A stretch of DNA of 8,000 bases from JAFDWI01 sp964595905 (GTDB lineage: Bacteria; Actinomycetota; Acidimicrobiia; Acidimicrobiales; Iamiaceae): assembly GCA_964595905.1 (NCBI GenBank), contig CAZQSU010000121.1:1-8000 (forward strand), in the 5' to 3' direction. Made by a program: the position numbers and the translations under genes. Shown piece after piece: positions 1 through 6,309 of the stretch (positions are counted from its first letter, which is position 1; every line of letters begins with the position of its first letter). The notes under the pieces were generated by a model. The model was not told the origin of the DNA. It did not search any database and saw only the letters and a list, made by a program, of their open reading frames with translations.

Positions 1-1202
<1,202 letters not shown>

Positions 1203-1225
1203 GATTGATGGCGGCACGATTCCCG

Positions 1226-1231
1226 ACGTTA
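1226..1231 (-). promoter_or_regulatory. Predicted -10 box (TAACGT) for the carboxylase gene
   Basis: On the minus strand TAACGT fits the actinobacterial TANNNT -10 pattern. It lies 8 bases before GTG 1217 and 23 before ATG 1202. Transcription would begin at or next to the GTG, giving a leaderless mRNA, or a very short leader without a Shine-Dalgarno sequence for the ATG. No convincing -35 box was seen. Confidence 0.4.
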
Positions 1232-1258
1232 TTCGCCGATTCGCGGTGCGGCCCAAAG

Positions 1259-1277
1259 CGTCCGATGCGACCGGACG
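1259..1277 (-). terminator. Possible weak terminator hairpin after the DUF1996 gene
   Basis: Read on the minus strand, CGTCCG, a 7-base loop and CGGACG form a perfect 6-bp GC-rich stem starting 12 bases after the DUF1996 stop codon. It is followed by CTTTGGG, which is only a three-U tract. The position, just after the lipoprotein cassette and before the carboxylase promoter, suits a terminator; the short U run makes it weak. Confidence 0.35.
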
Positions 1278-1288
1278 TGCGGCGGAGC

Positions 1289-2353
1289 TCAATGCCCCGT
1301 GTGCTGCATGCGGCTCGGGTCCATCGTGGTCGTGGTCACCCCGCCGTCGTAGATCGGAAGCGTGGTCGACCCCGAACCGGCCGGTCCCAGGTTGTAGGAG
1401 TTGAGATCCTGGGCGCCCTTGCCGGTGTGGAAAGTGCCGCCGACGATGCCGCAGGTGACGTCGCGGTTCAGGCACCCCTTCACCTGGTCGACGATGCGCT
1501 GGTCCTGCCAGGCGGCCAGGAAGTCGCCGTGGGTCGAGTCGAAACCGCCCGACGCGAGACCCGCGGTGTCGTAGGAGCCGGCGAAGGGGTAGTGCACCGT
1601 CAGCGTCAGCTGGGGCAGTGCGATGGGATGCGCGTCGTCACATCCCCTTCCGGCCGAGGGATAGGCCATGTGCGAGGTGTGGTCGTCGCTGCGGATGCGG
1701 GAGCCGTCCCAGCACGACGGGTAGGTCAGCCGGAGCTGGACGGGTCGGTCGGGCGTGCAGTCCTCGGGCGGCGCGTGCGCCATGGTCGGTGACAGCCCGC
1801 ACGACCAGGCGGCGATCGTGAGCGGCTGGGGTCGGGTCGAGAACTGGTTCCCCGCGAGGATCTCGAGGCCTTCGGGGAACGGTTGTACCTTCGAGGCGTC
1901 GACACCCGGACCGGCCCGGTAGTAGGCGTCGACCCGCCTCGGGGCGACCCGCTCGCCGTCGATCGTCAGGGTCGGCACCCAGTACGCGGAACGGTCGCCG
2001 TCGTCGCTGCAGGTGGAAGGTTCGCGGATCATCGACGCGTAGGTGCTCGAGGCGTCGGTCGAGACGTTGCCGAAGAACTCGTGCTGGTGGGAGGCGCCGG
2101 GATGACCGCGGTGCATGATCGGGTCGTCGGCGAGGGAGTGGGTGAACGGGCAGCTCGACAGGAACTGCCCGCCGTAGGAGATGACCGACCGGTTCGGCGG
2201 TGGGGTCGTCTCGGGGTCACGCCGCGTCGCGGTGCCGGCGATCGGCGCACCGCTCGACGAACACGCCGCGGTGCACAGTACGACCGCCGTCACCACGATG
2301 CACGCGGACCGCCGCAGCGTCGCCGCGACATGCGTGATGGCCGACCGGGTCAC
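1289..2353 (-). CDS. DUF1996-domain lipoprotein
   Basis: 354 residues, start codon GTG. The N-terminus has Arg14-Arg15, a hydrophobic stretch and a lipobox-like CTAAC with Cys31, then a Ser/Pro/Thr-rich linker to about residue 57, so it should be a lipid-anchored extracytoplasmic protein. The rest matches the DUF1996 pattern: SLADDPI (73-79), GASHQHEFFGN (86-96), YWVPTL (124-129), PFPEGLEILAG, YPSCWDG (211-217), DDHTSHMAYP (223-232), LPQL (246-249) and THGDF (274-278), with scattered Cys that could form disulfides. DUF1996 occurs in secreted fungal and bacterial proteins; I know of no established biochemical activity. The GTG start overlaps the stop of the beta-helix gene (GTGA), which indicates translational coupling. 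The tail MDPSRMQHTGH is rich in Met and His, as in some copper-handling tails, but this could be chance. Family assignment is firm, function unknown. Confidence 0.88.
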   Translation of the reverse strand: MTRSAITHVAATLRRSACIVVTAVVLCTAACSSSGAPIAGTATRRDPETTPPPNRSVISYGGQFLSSCPFTHSLADDPIMHRGHPGASHQHEFFGNVSTDASSTYASMIREPSTCSDDGDRSAYWVPTLTIDGERVAPRRVDAYYRAGPGVDASKVQPFPEGLEILAGNQFSTRPQPLTIAAWSCGLSPTMAHAPPEDCTPDRPVQLRLTYPSCWDGSRIRSDDHTSHMAYPSAGRGCDDAHPIALPQLTLTVHYPFAGSYDTAGLASGGFDSTHGDFLAAWQDQRIVDQVKGCLNRDVTCGIVGGTFHTGKGAQDLNSYNLGPAGSGSTTLPIYDGGVTTTTMDPSRMQHTGH

Positions 2354-3717
2354 GACTCGGGCAGGGTGGGGACCTTCACGGCGTCCACGTCGAACTTCGG
2401 CGGGGAACCCGCCGGCACCGCCTTGGCCGAGGTGGCGTTCGGCATGTTCTTCTGCGCGGGCGGCGCCGGCTGGGTCTTGTAGTCACCCGACGGTGGCGTC
2501 GTGCGCTGGATCAGCTTGAGCACCTCGAGGGGGTGGTCCGAGAAGTCGCCCTTGCCTTCGCCCTCACACGGCTCCAGGGTCTCGATCTTCGCCGGCTCCG
2601 ACGAGGTGAAGTCGTTGTCGGCGAAGCAGTTGTCGTGACTGGCGTCGGCGTCGAACGCCCCGAGGTCGGCGAGCTTCGAGTTGGTCACGACGTTGCCGCG
2701 CACCTCGTTGCCCTCGGCGTTCCACAGCACCGTTTCGGGCACCTTCAGGCCTTCGGCCGGGGGCTTCTGGTCGGCACAGGTGGCCGCCGGTGAGTCGGGA
2801 GGCACATCCGACGCGTTCGACTCGGGGAACGGCACCAGCGCGATGCCCGTGAGGTTGTGGTTGTCGACGCGGTTGCGCAGGATCTTGTTGTCGCGACCGC
2901 CGGCGATCAGGATCCCGTTCTCCTGCGCGAGCCGCGCGTTGTCGATGGCGGGTCCGGTGTCGTAGTTGTTGTCGTAGACCAGGTTGCCCACGATGACGTT
3001 GTCTCGTTCGGGATAGCACTTTTCGTAGCTGCCCGAGTTGGGGACGATGCCGGCGCGGTTGTGACGGAAGATCGAGTTGGCGATGATCAGGTTGCCGCCC
3101 GAGTTCGTGCCCGAGTAGCCGAGTCCGTTGTATTCGGCGACGACGTGGTCGATGATCGCGTTGCACGGATTGCAGCCGCCGATGTAGAAGCCGGCGTCGG
3201 GGCTGCCCGAGCCGTAGTCGTGGTCGAACTGCCCGTTGACCGAGTCGAACGAGTAGATCCCGTAGTCACCGTTGTTGTAGGCGGTCAGGTACGAGCCGCG
3301 GTACCCGTCGACGCCGGTCCAGTAGAAGCCGTTCGACGTGTAGTTGCGCGCGGTCATGTTCTCGACGGCGACACCCTTGGCCCCGAGCACCCGGATGCCG
3401 TTCTCCTTGGTGAACTGGCCGTCGAGGATGACCTTGTTGCGGTCGGTGCCGCGGATCACCACCTTGTCGGTGGTCACGTTCACGCCTTCGCGGTACACAC
3501 CCGGCGACACCAGCACGAGGTCACCCGGCTTGGCCGCGTCGACCGCGGCCTGGATCGTGGAGTACTTGGCGGGAACGGCGAGGGTGCGCCCCTGCGACGC
3601 CGAGGTGGTCGACGACCCCGTCTTCGCCGACGATCCGGACGAGCCGCATCCGAGGAGGGTTGCCGCGCCCACGGCGAGCACGGCGGCGACGGCGAAGCTA
3701 CGGCCGATGATTCTCAT
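2350..3717 (-). CDS. Right-handed parallel beta-helix lipoprotein (NosD/pectate-lyase-like fold)
   Basis: 455 residues. Start ATG 3717 was chosen over ATG 3786 because it has AAGGGG 7 bases upstream and directly begins a lipoprotein signal: MRIIGR, a hydrophobic core and LLGC with Cys24. A Ser/Gly/Thr linker follows to about residue 44. The helix opens with YSTIQAAVDAAKPGD (52-66) and LVSPGVYREGV, typical of beta-helix proteins, then short turns rich in N, G, I and V (ENGIRVLG, GIYSFDS, NLIIANSIFRHN, DNVIVGNLVYDNN, NKILRNRVDNHN, NEVRGNVVTNS). There is a CNPC motif at 182-185 and four further Cys, probably stabilising loops. The last 60 or so residues are Pro/Ala/Lys-rich and look unfolded. 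Such proteins bind or cleave polysaccharide; NosD-type ones assist copper-enzyme maturation. No catalytic set could be picked out, so enzyme activity is not claimed. It overlaps the DUF1996 gene by 4 bases. Confidence 0.88.
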   Translation of the reverse strand: MRIIGRSFAVAAVLAVGAATLLGCGSSGSSAKTGSSTTSASQGRTLAVPAKYSTIQAAVDAAKPGDLVLVSPGVYREGVNVTTDKVVIRGTDRNKVILDGQFTKENGIRVLGAKGVAVENMTARNYTSNGFYWTGVDGYRGSYLTAYNNGDYGIYSFDSVNGQFDHDYGSGSPDAGFYIGGCNPCNAIIDHVVAEYNGLGYSGTNSGGNLIIANSIFRHNRAGIVPNSGSYEKCYPERDNVIVGNLVYDNNYDTGPAIDNARLAQENGILIAGGRDNKILRNRVDNHNLTGIALVPFPESNASDVPPDSPAATCADQKPPAEGLKVPETVLWNAEGNEVRGNVVTNSKLADLGAFDADASHDNCFADNDFTSSEPAKIETLEPCEGEGKGDFSDHPLEVLKLIQRTTPPSGDYKTQPAPPAQKNMPNATSAKAVPAGSPPKFDVDAVKVPTLPES

Positions 3718-3724
3718 CTGGGTT

Positions 3725-3730
3725 CCCCTT
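3725..3730 (-). promoter_or_regulatory. Ribosome binding site that sets the beta-helix start
   Basis: AAGGGG on the minus strand lies 7 bases before ATG 3717. The in-frame ATG at 3786 would add 23 charged residues ahead of the signal peptide, which makes it improbable. Confidence 0.7.
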
Positions 3731-3740
3731 GGTGTCCTCT

Positions 3741-3757
3741 GGCCGTCGTCGACGGCC
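3741..3757. promoter_or_regulatory. Hairpin or dyad in the leader of the beta-helix gene
   Basis: GGCCGTC and GACGGCC are perfect 7-bp inverted arms around a 3-base loop. On the minus strand the hairpin would lie in the 5' leader of the beta-helix gene, about 10 bases upstream of its ribosome binding site. No T-run follows, so it is not an ordinary intrinsic terminator. It could be a leader hairpin or a protein-binding dyad. Confidence 0.4.
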
Positions 3758-3775
3758 GTCGAGTGCCTGGGCAGA

Positions 3776-3781
3776 ATGCTA
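3776..3781 (-). promoter_or_regulatory. Possible internal -10 box (TAGCAT) for the beta-helix and DUF1996 genes
   Basis: TAGCAT on the minus strand fits TANNNT and would place the transcription start near 3768, with a leader of about 50 bases before ATG 3717. The 109-base spacer after the cupredoxin gene leaves room for a second promoter. No clear -35 was seen. Confidence 0.3.
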
Positions 3782-3826
3782 ACCATCTCGTGACGACGTG
3801 ATGCGCGTTCTGCGGGTCCGGGCTCC

Positions 3827-4291
3827 TCACGGCGTCACCGTGATCACCCCACGCATCGACCCGGCGGTCGCCGTGGCGTGCAACGAGCAGTAGTAGGCGT
3901 AGGTGCCGGGTTTGGTGAAGGTGAACGACGTGGAGGTCCCGGGCTGGAACTTCTGCTGGTCGATGCCGAAGTCCGCGGCCGTCGGGTCGTCGGGGACGAT
4001 GTTGTGCTGGTTGTGACCAGCGTTGACGAACGTGACCTCGGTGCCGGCCTTCACCTCGAGGTGTTTCGGATCGAAGTCGTTGTCGATCGCGTCGACCTTG
4101 GCGGTGGTCCCGTCCACGACGGTCGGCGGCGCGAGGGTGTCGGCCGACGCCGAGGCGCTCGTGGTCGTCGGCGCGGTGGCACCGGTGGTCGTCCCGGCGA
4201 TCGAATCCCCTGACGAGCAGCCGCCGGCCAGGGCCGCCACGGCGACGAAGACGGCGACGATTTCGAACGTCCGGGTCGAGATACGACGCAT
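3827..4291 (-). CDS. Cupredoxin (plastocyanin-like) copper-binding lipoprotein
   Basis: 154 residues. ATG 4291 is preferred because GGAGG lies 9 bases upstream; ATG 4300 would touch that site directly. The signal has Arg2, Arg3 and Arg7, a hydrophobic core and the lipobox ALAGGC with Cys25. A Thr/Ser/Ala linker to about residue 55 should span the cell wall. The single cupredoxin domain covers about 60-154: IDNDFDPKHLEVKAGTEVTF, then the ligand region GHNQHNIV with His96, then GTYAYYCSLH with Cys135 and His138, and Met146 in GSMRG. These fit a type 1 copper site. His138 to Met146 is C-x2-H-x7-M, longer than plastocyanin's C-x2-H-x4-M. It probably carries single electrons or binds copper outside the membrane; the partner is unknown. 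It is the first gene of the lipoprotein cassette. Confidence 0.92.
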   Translation of the reverse strand: MRRISTRTFEIVAVFVAVAALAGGCSSGDSIAGTTTGATAPTTTSASASADTLAPPTVVDGTTAKVDAIDNDFDPKHLEVKAGTEVTFVNAGHNQHNIVPDDPTAADFGIDQQKFQPGTSTSFTFTKPGTYAYYCSLHATATAGSMRGVITVTP

Positions 4292-4300
4292 CTGTGCCAT

Positions 4301-4305
4301 CCTCC
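4301..4305 (-). promoter_or_regulatory. Ribosome binding site that sets the cupredoxin start
   Basis: GGAGG on the minus strand abuts ATG 4300 with no spacer but is 9 bases from ATG 4291. The spacing therefore favours ATG 4291. Confidence 0.7.
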
Positions 4306-4312
4306 GAGTGGT

Positions 4313-4336
4313 CCGGTCGCCGATCGGTGCGACCGG
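4313..4336. promoter_or_regulatory. 8-bp inverted repeat in the cupredoxin leader/promoter
   Basis: CCGGTCGC and GCGACCGG are perfect 8-bp inverted arms around an 8-base centre. The element lies between the predicted -10 box and the GGAGG site of the cupredoxin gene and overlaps a second inverted repeat by three bases. It could be an operator or, if transcribed in full, a 5' leader hairpin. Confidence 0.4.
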
Positions 4337-4358
4337 CCGAATGTAGCGCGCTCGGCCG
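4334..4358. promoter_or_regulatory. 7-bp inverted repeat spanning the cupredoxin -10 box; candidate operator
   Basis: CGGCCGA and TCGGCCG are perfect arms separated by 11 bases. The predicted -10 box (4340-4345) lies at the left arm and spacer. A dyad of this size over a -10 box is a common layout for a repressor site. No regulator gene is in the window. Confidence 0.4.
4340..4345 (-). promoter_or_regulatory. Predicted -10 box (TACATT) for the three-lipoprotein cassette
   Basis: TACATT on the minus strand fits TANNNT. The transcript would start near 4332 and have a leader of about 40 bases containing the GGAGG site. No clear -35 was seen. Confidence 0.45.
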
Positions 4359-4392
4359 CATCGGGGATGGAGCCCCACCATCGATGCGCCGG

Positions 4393-4398
4393 TAGCCT
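4393..4398 (+). promoter_or_regulatory. Predicted -10 box (TAGCCT) giving a leaderless polyprenyl synthase mRNA
   Basis: TAGCCT fits TANNNT and ends 7 bases before GTG 4406, the spacing expected when transcription begins on the first base of the start codon. No Shine-Dalgarno sequence precedes the GTG. This supports GTG 4406 over the upstream ATG 4367. Confidence 0.5.
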
Positions 4399-4405
4399 CC
4401 CTGGG

Positions 4406-5479
4406 GTGACTCCGACGCCGGTCGATGCCCCGGTCGCCCCCTCGAGCCTCAGCCAGGTCGCCGCCCGGGTCGAAGCGCGCCTCGGTCCGTTCCTGGACGG
4501 CGAGATCGAACGCTGGTCCGGCTTCGACGCGGCACTCCGCGACCCGCTCGAGGCGCTCCGGGGCCTCGTCATGGCGCACGCGAAGCGCATCCGACCGACC
4601 TTCTGCCACTGGGGTTCGATCGCGGCCGGCGGTTCAGAGCTCGACCCGCTGGTCACCGACGCGGGAGCCGCGCTGGAACTGCTCCAGGCGTTCGCCCTGA
4701 TCCACGACGACGTCATGGACGGTTCCGCGGTACGCCGCGGACGTCGGACCGCGCACCTCACCTTCGCGGACGCCCACCGGGCCGGTGAGTGGAACGGCGA
4801 ACCACGGCGCTACGGCGAAGGCGTCGCGATCCTCATCGGCGACCTCGCGCACGTCTACGCCGATCAACTGATCGTCGACGCGCCGCGAGCGGCCCGGGCG
4901 GTGTGGGACACCCTGCGCATCGAGTTGAACTCGGGCCAGTATCTCGACCTGCACGGCACCGCGTGCGGCGAGTCGGACCCGACGAAGACGCGTCGGATCG
5001 CCCGCTACAAGTCGGGCAAGTACACCGTGGAACGGCCCCTCCATCTGGGCGCCGCCATCGCCGGAGGCCTCGACCGGCTCGGCGCCGTGCTCAGCGCGTA
5101 CGGCGAACCGCTCGGCGAGGCGTTCCAGTTGCGCGACGATCTGCTCGGCGCATTCGGCGAGACCGCGCACACGGGCAAGCCGGTCGGCGACGACCTCCGC
5201 GAAGGCAAGCCGACGACGCTGCTCGCCGAGGGCCTCGCGCGCGCCGGTCGTCACGCCCGGGAGGTGCTCGAAGGCGCCGGTGCCAGCGACCTCGACGACG
5301 CGGGGGTCGCCCGGATCCAGGAGACGCTCGTCGCGGTCGGCGCGAGAGCCGCGATCGAGTCGCGTGTGGACGAACTCGCGGCCGAGGCGACCGCGGCGCT
5401 CGACCCACAGCGCCTCGACCGTGAGGTGGTCGAGGCGCTCACCGAACTCGCCTGGTACGTCGCCCACCGCGACGCCTGA
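4406..5479 (+). CDS. Polyprenyl (probably geranylgeranyl/farnesyl) diphosphate synthase
   Basis: 357 residues, cytoplasmic, all-alpha trans-prenyltransferase that adds isopentenyl diphosphate to an allylic diphosphate. Visible motifs: KRIRP (60-64) for the isopentenyl diphosphate pocket; the first Asp-rich motif HDDVMD with Asp101, Asp102 and Asp105, followed by RRGRRTAH; KSGKYTVERPL (about 202-212); and the second motif FQLRDDLLGAFG with Asp244-Asp245. The second motif ends in Gly248 instead of the third Asp, a form I associate with actinobacterial IdsA-like enzymes. Phe96 sits five residues before the first motif, where an aromatic residue limits products to about C15-C20, so GGPP or FPP is likely (inference). 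GTG 4406 is chosen because a TANNNT box ends 7 bases upstream; ATG 4367 would lie upstream of that promoter. It is divergent from the cupredoxin gene. Related names are idsA, crtE and grcC; which one applies cannot be decided here. Confidence 0.93.
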   Translation: MTPTPVDAPVAPSSLSQVAARVEARLGPFLDGEIERWSGFDAALRDPLEALRGLVMAHAKRIRPTFCHWGSIAAGGSELDPLVTDAGAALELLQAFALIHDDVMDGSAVRRGRRTAHLTFADAHRAGEWNGEPRRYGEGVAILIGDLAHVYADQLIVDAPRAARAVWDTLRIELNSGQYLDLHGTACGESDPTKTRRIARYKSGKYTVERPLHLGAAIAGGLDRLGAVLSAYGEPLGEAFQLRDDLLGAFGETAHTGKPVGDDLREGKPTTLLAEGLARAGRHAREVLEGAGASDLDDAGVARIQETLVAVGARAAIESRVDELAAEATAALDPQRLDREVVEALTELAWYVAHRDA

Positions 5480-5496
5480 ACGATCTTCCGGTTCAG
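5476..5496 (+). terminator. Short stem-loop at the polyprenyl synthase stop codon
   Basis: CTGAAC and GTTCAG form a 6-bp stem with a 9-base loop that contains the end of the TGA stop codon. No T-run follows, so a terminator role is weakly supported. Confidence 0.2.
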
Positions 5497-5507
5497 AGGA
5501 GGCGCCG

Positions 5508-5552
5508 ATGGGTGGATCCGACCCGGCAACACAGCGATCTTTCTTCAAGTGA
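5508..5552 (+). CDS. Possible 14-residue small ORF with a perfect Shine-Dalgarno sequence
   Basis: AGGAGG at 5497-5502 lies 5 bases before ATG 5508, the best ribosome binding site in the window. The reading frame encodes MGGSDPATQRSFFK and then TGA. It starts 28 bases after the polyprenyl synthase stop codon, on the same strand, so it could be translated from the same transcript. I do not recognise the peptide. It has no signal sequence or membrane segment. A chance SD-ATG pair cannot be ruled out, as the frame is short and lies between convergent genes. The rest of 5553-5609 shows only weak inverted repeats. Confidence 0.3.
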   Translation: MGGSDPATQRSFFK

Positions 5553-5609
5553 GAGCTCGAAGAAGAGTCGTCGTGAGCAGAGACAGACGAGACCTGTCCG
5601 CTCGCCCTC

Positions 5610-6209
5610 TCAGCTCGTCGCGTAGTCGGCGAGCGCGTCGACCGCGGGCAACGTCCGCACACCCGGGAGACCGTCGATGGCGGCCATCCAGGGTGGCCGC
5701 ACCCGGCCCGACAGGGTGACGGGTTCGCCGAGGTCCGAGTAGCGCACGGCCAGGCGGAGGTAGTCGACCGCGTAGTCGGGCGGGCGCACGTCGACGGTCA
5801 ACTCCGCCAGGGCGAACGGGTCGGGGGTCGCCGTGGCGTGCTCCGCCGTGGTCACCCGTGGCGCGCTCGGCCCGATCCCTCCACCGACGATCCCGGGCCC
5901 GTCGACCAGCACCGCGCCACGGACCAGGTGCGGACGGCCGCCCTGGATCAACAGTGCGACGTACGCGCCGAGCCCACGGCCGAACACGGTGGCCTCGCCC
6001 AGGTGCGCGAGCGCGGCGTCGACGTCGGCCATGAGGATCTCGGCGGTGTAGCCGCCTCCCCGGGGAATGGTCGAGTGGCCGTGGCCGGTGAAGTCCAGTC
6101 CCCACACCTCGCCCGGCCACGCCTCGACCACCTCGGGCGGGTCCGCCGGGGTGCGCTCGCCCAGGCCGTGCAGGAGCAACAGCGGCCGGACCGTGTCGTC
6201 GTGCCCGGC
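5610..6209 (-). CDS. Alpha/beta-hydrolase-fold protein, 5' end lost in the assembly gap, nucleophile apparently absent
   Basis: 199 codons and the stop remain; the start is inside the N run. Shortly after the gap comes LLLLHGLGE, the strand and oxyanion loop near the start of the fold, then WGLDFTGHGHS, the usual second motif. The nucleophile-elbow position reads FGRGLGAYVALL, with Gly in place of the Ser, Cys or Asp of G-x-S-x-G. The C-terminal part (DPFALAELTVDVRPPDYAVDYL and on to DALADYATS) shows no evident acid-His pair. This points to a non-hydrolytic member that might bind a ligand or partner, or to a divergent active site. Only about 20-40 residues should be missing at the N-terminus. 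It lies in the same direction as the gene across the gap and converges on the polyprenyl synthase. The fold is confident, the function unknown. Confidence 0.8.
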   Translation of the reverse strand, partial: AGHDDTVRPLLLLHGLGERTPADPPEVVEAWPGEVWGLDFTGHGHSTIPRGGGYTAEILMADVDAALAHLGEATVFGRGLGAYVALLIQGGRPHLVRGAVLVDGPGIVGGGIGPSAPRVTTAEHATATPDPFALAELTVDVRPPDYAVDYLRLAVRYSDLGEPVTLSGRVRPPWMAAIDGLPGVRTLPAVDALADYATS

Positions 6210-6309
6210 NNNNNNNNNNNNNNNNNNNNNNNNNNNNNNNNNNNNNNNNNNNNNNNNNNNNNNNNNNNNNNNNNNNNNNNNNNNNNNNNNNNNNNNNNNN
6301 NNNNNNNNN
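6210..6309. other. Assembly gap, 100 N
   Basis: Exactly 100 N. This is the usual placeholder for a scaffold gap of unknown length, so the true distance is not given. It hides the 3' end of one alpha/beta-hydrolase gene and the 5' end of another. Confidence 0.97.

Noticed and set aside
2857..3801. Plus-strand frame of 314 codons opposite the beta-helix gene
   Set aside because: Val/Asp/Arg-rich shadow without motifs; the opposite strand has a clear signal peptide and beta-helix pattern.
4367..4405. ATG 4367 as start of the polyprenyl synthase
   Set aside because: It lies upstream of the predicted TAGCCT -10 box, lacks a Shine-Dalgarno sequence and adds 13 residues unlike the family.
4292..4609. 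5' extension of the cupredoxin frame to ATG 4609
   Set aside because: It overlaps the polyprenyl synthase gene and would bury the lipoprotein signal 106 residues inside the protein.
5539..5565. TTCTTC/GAAGAA inverted repeat as a bidirectional terminator between the convergent genes
   Set aside because: The stem is 6 bp of mostly A-T pairs with a 12-base loop and no flanking T-run, too weak to call.
4634..5662. Minus-strand frame of 342 codons opposite the polyprenyl synthase
   Set aside because: No domain pattern; the plus strand has both Asp-rich motifs.
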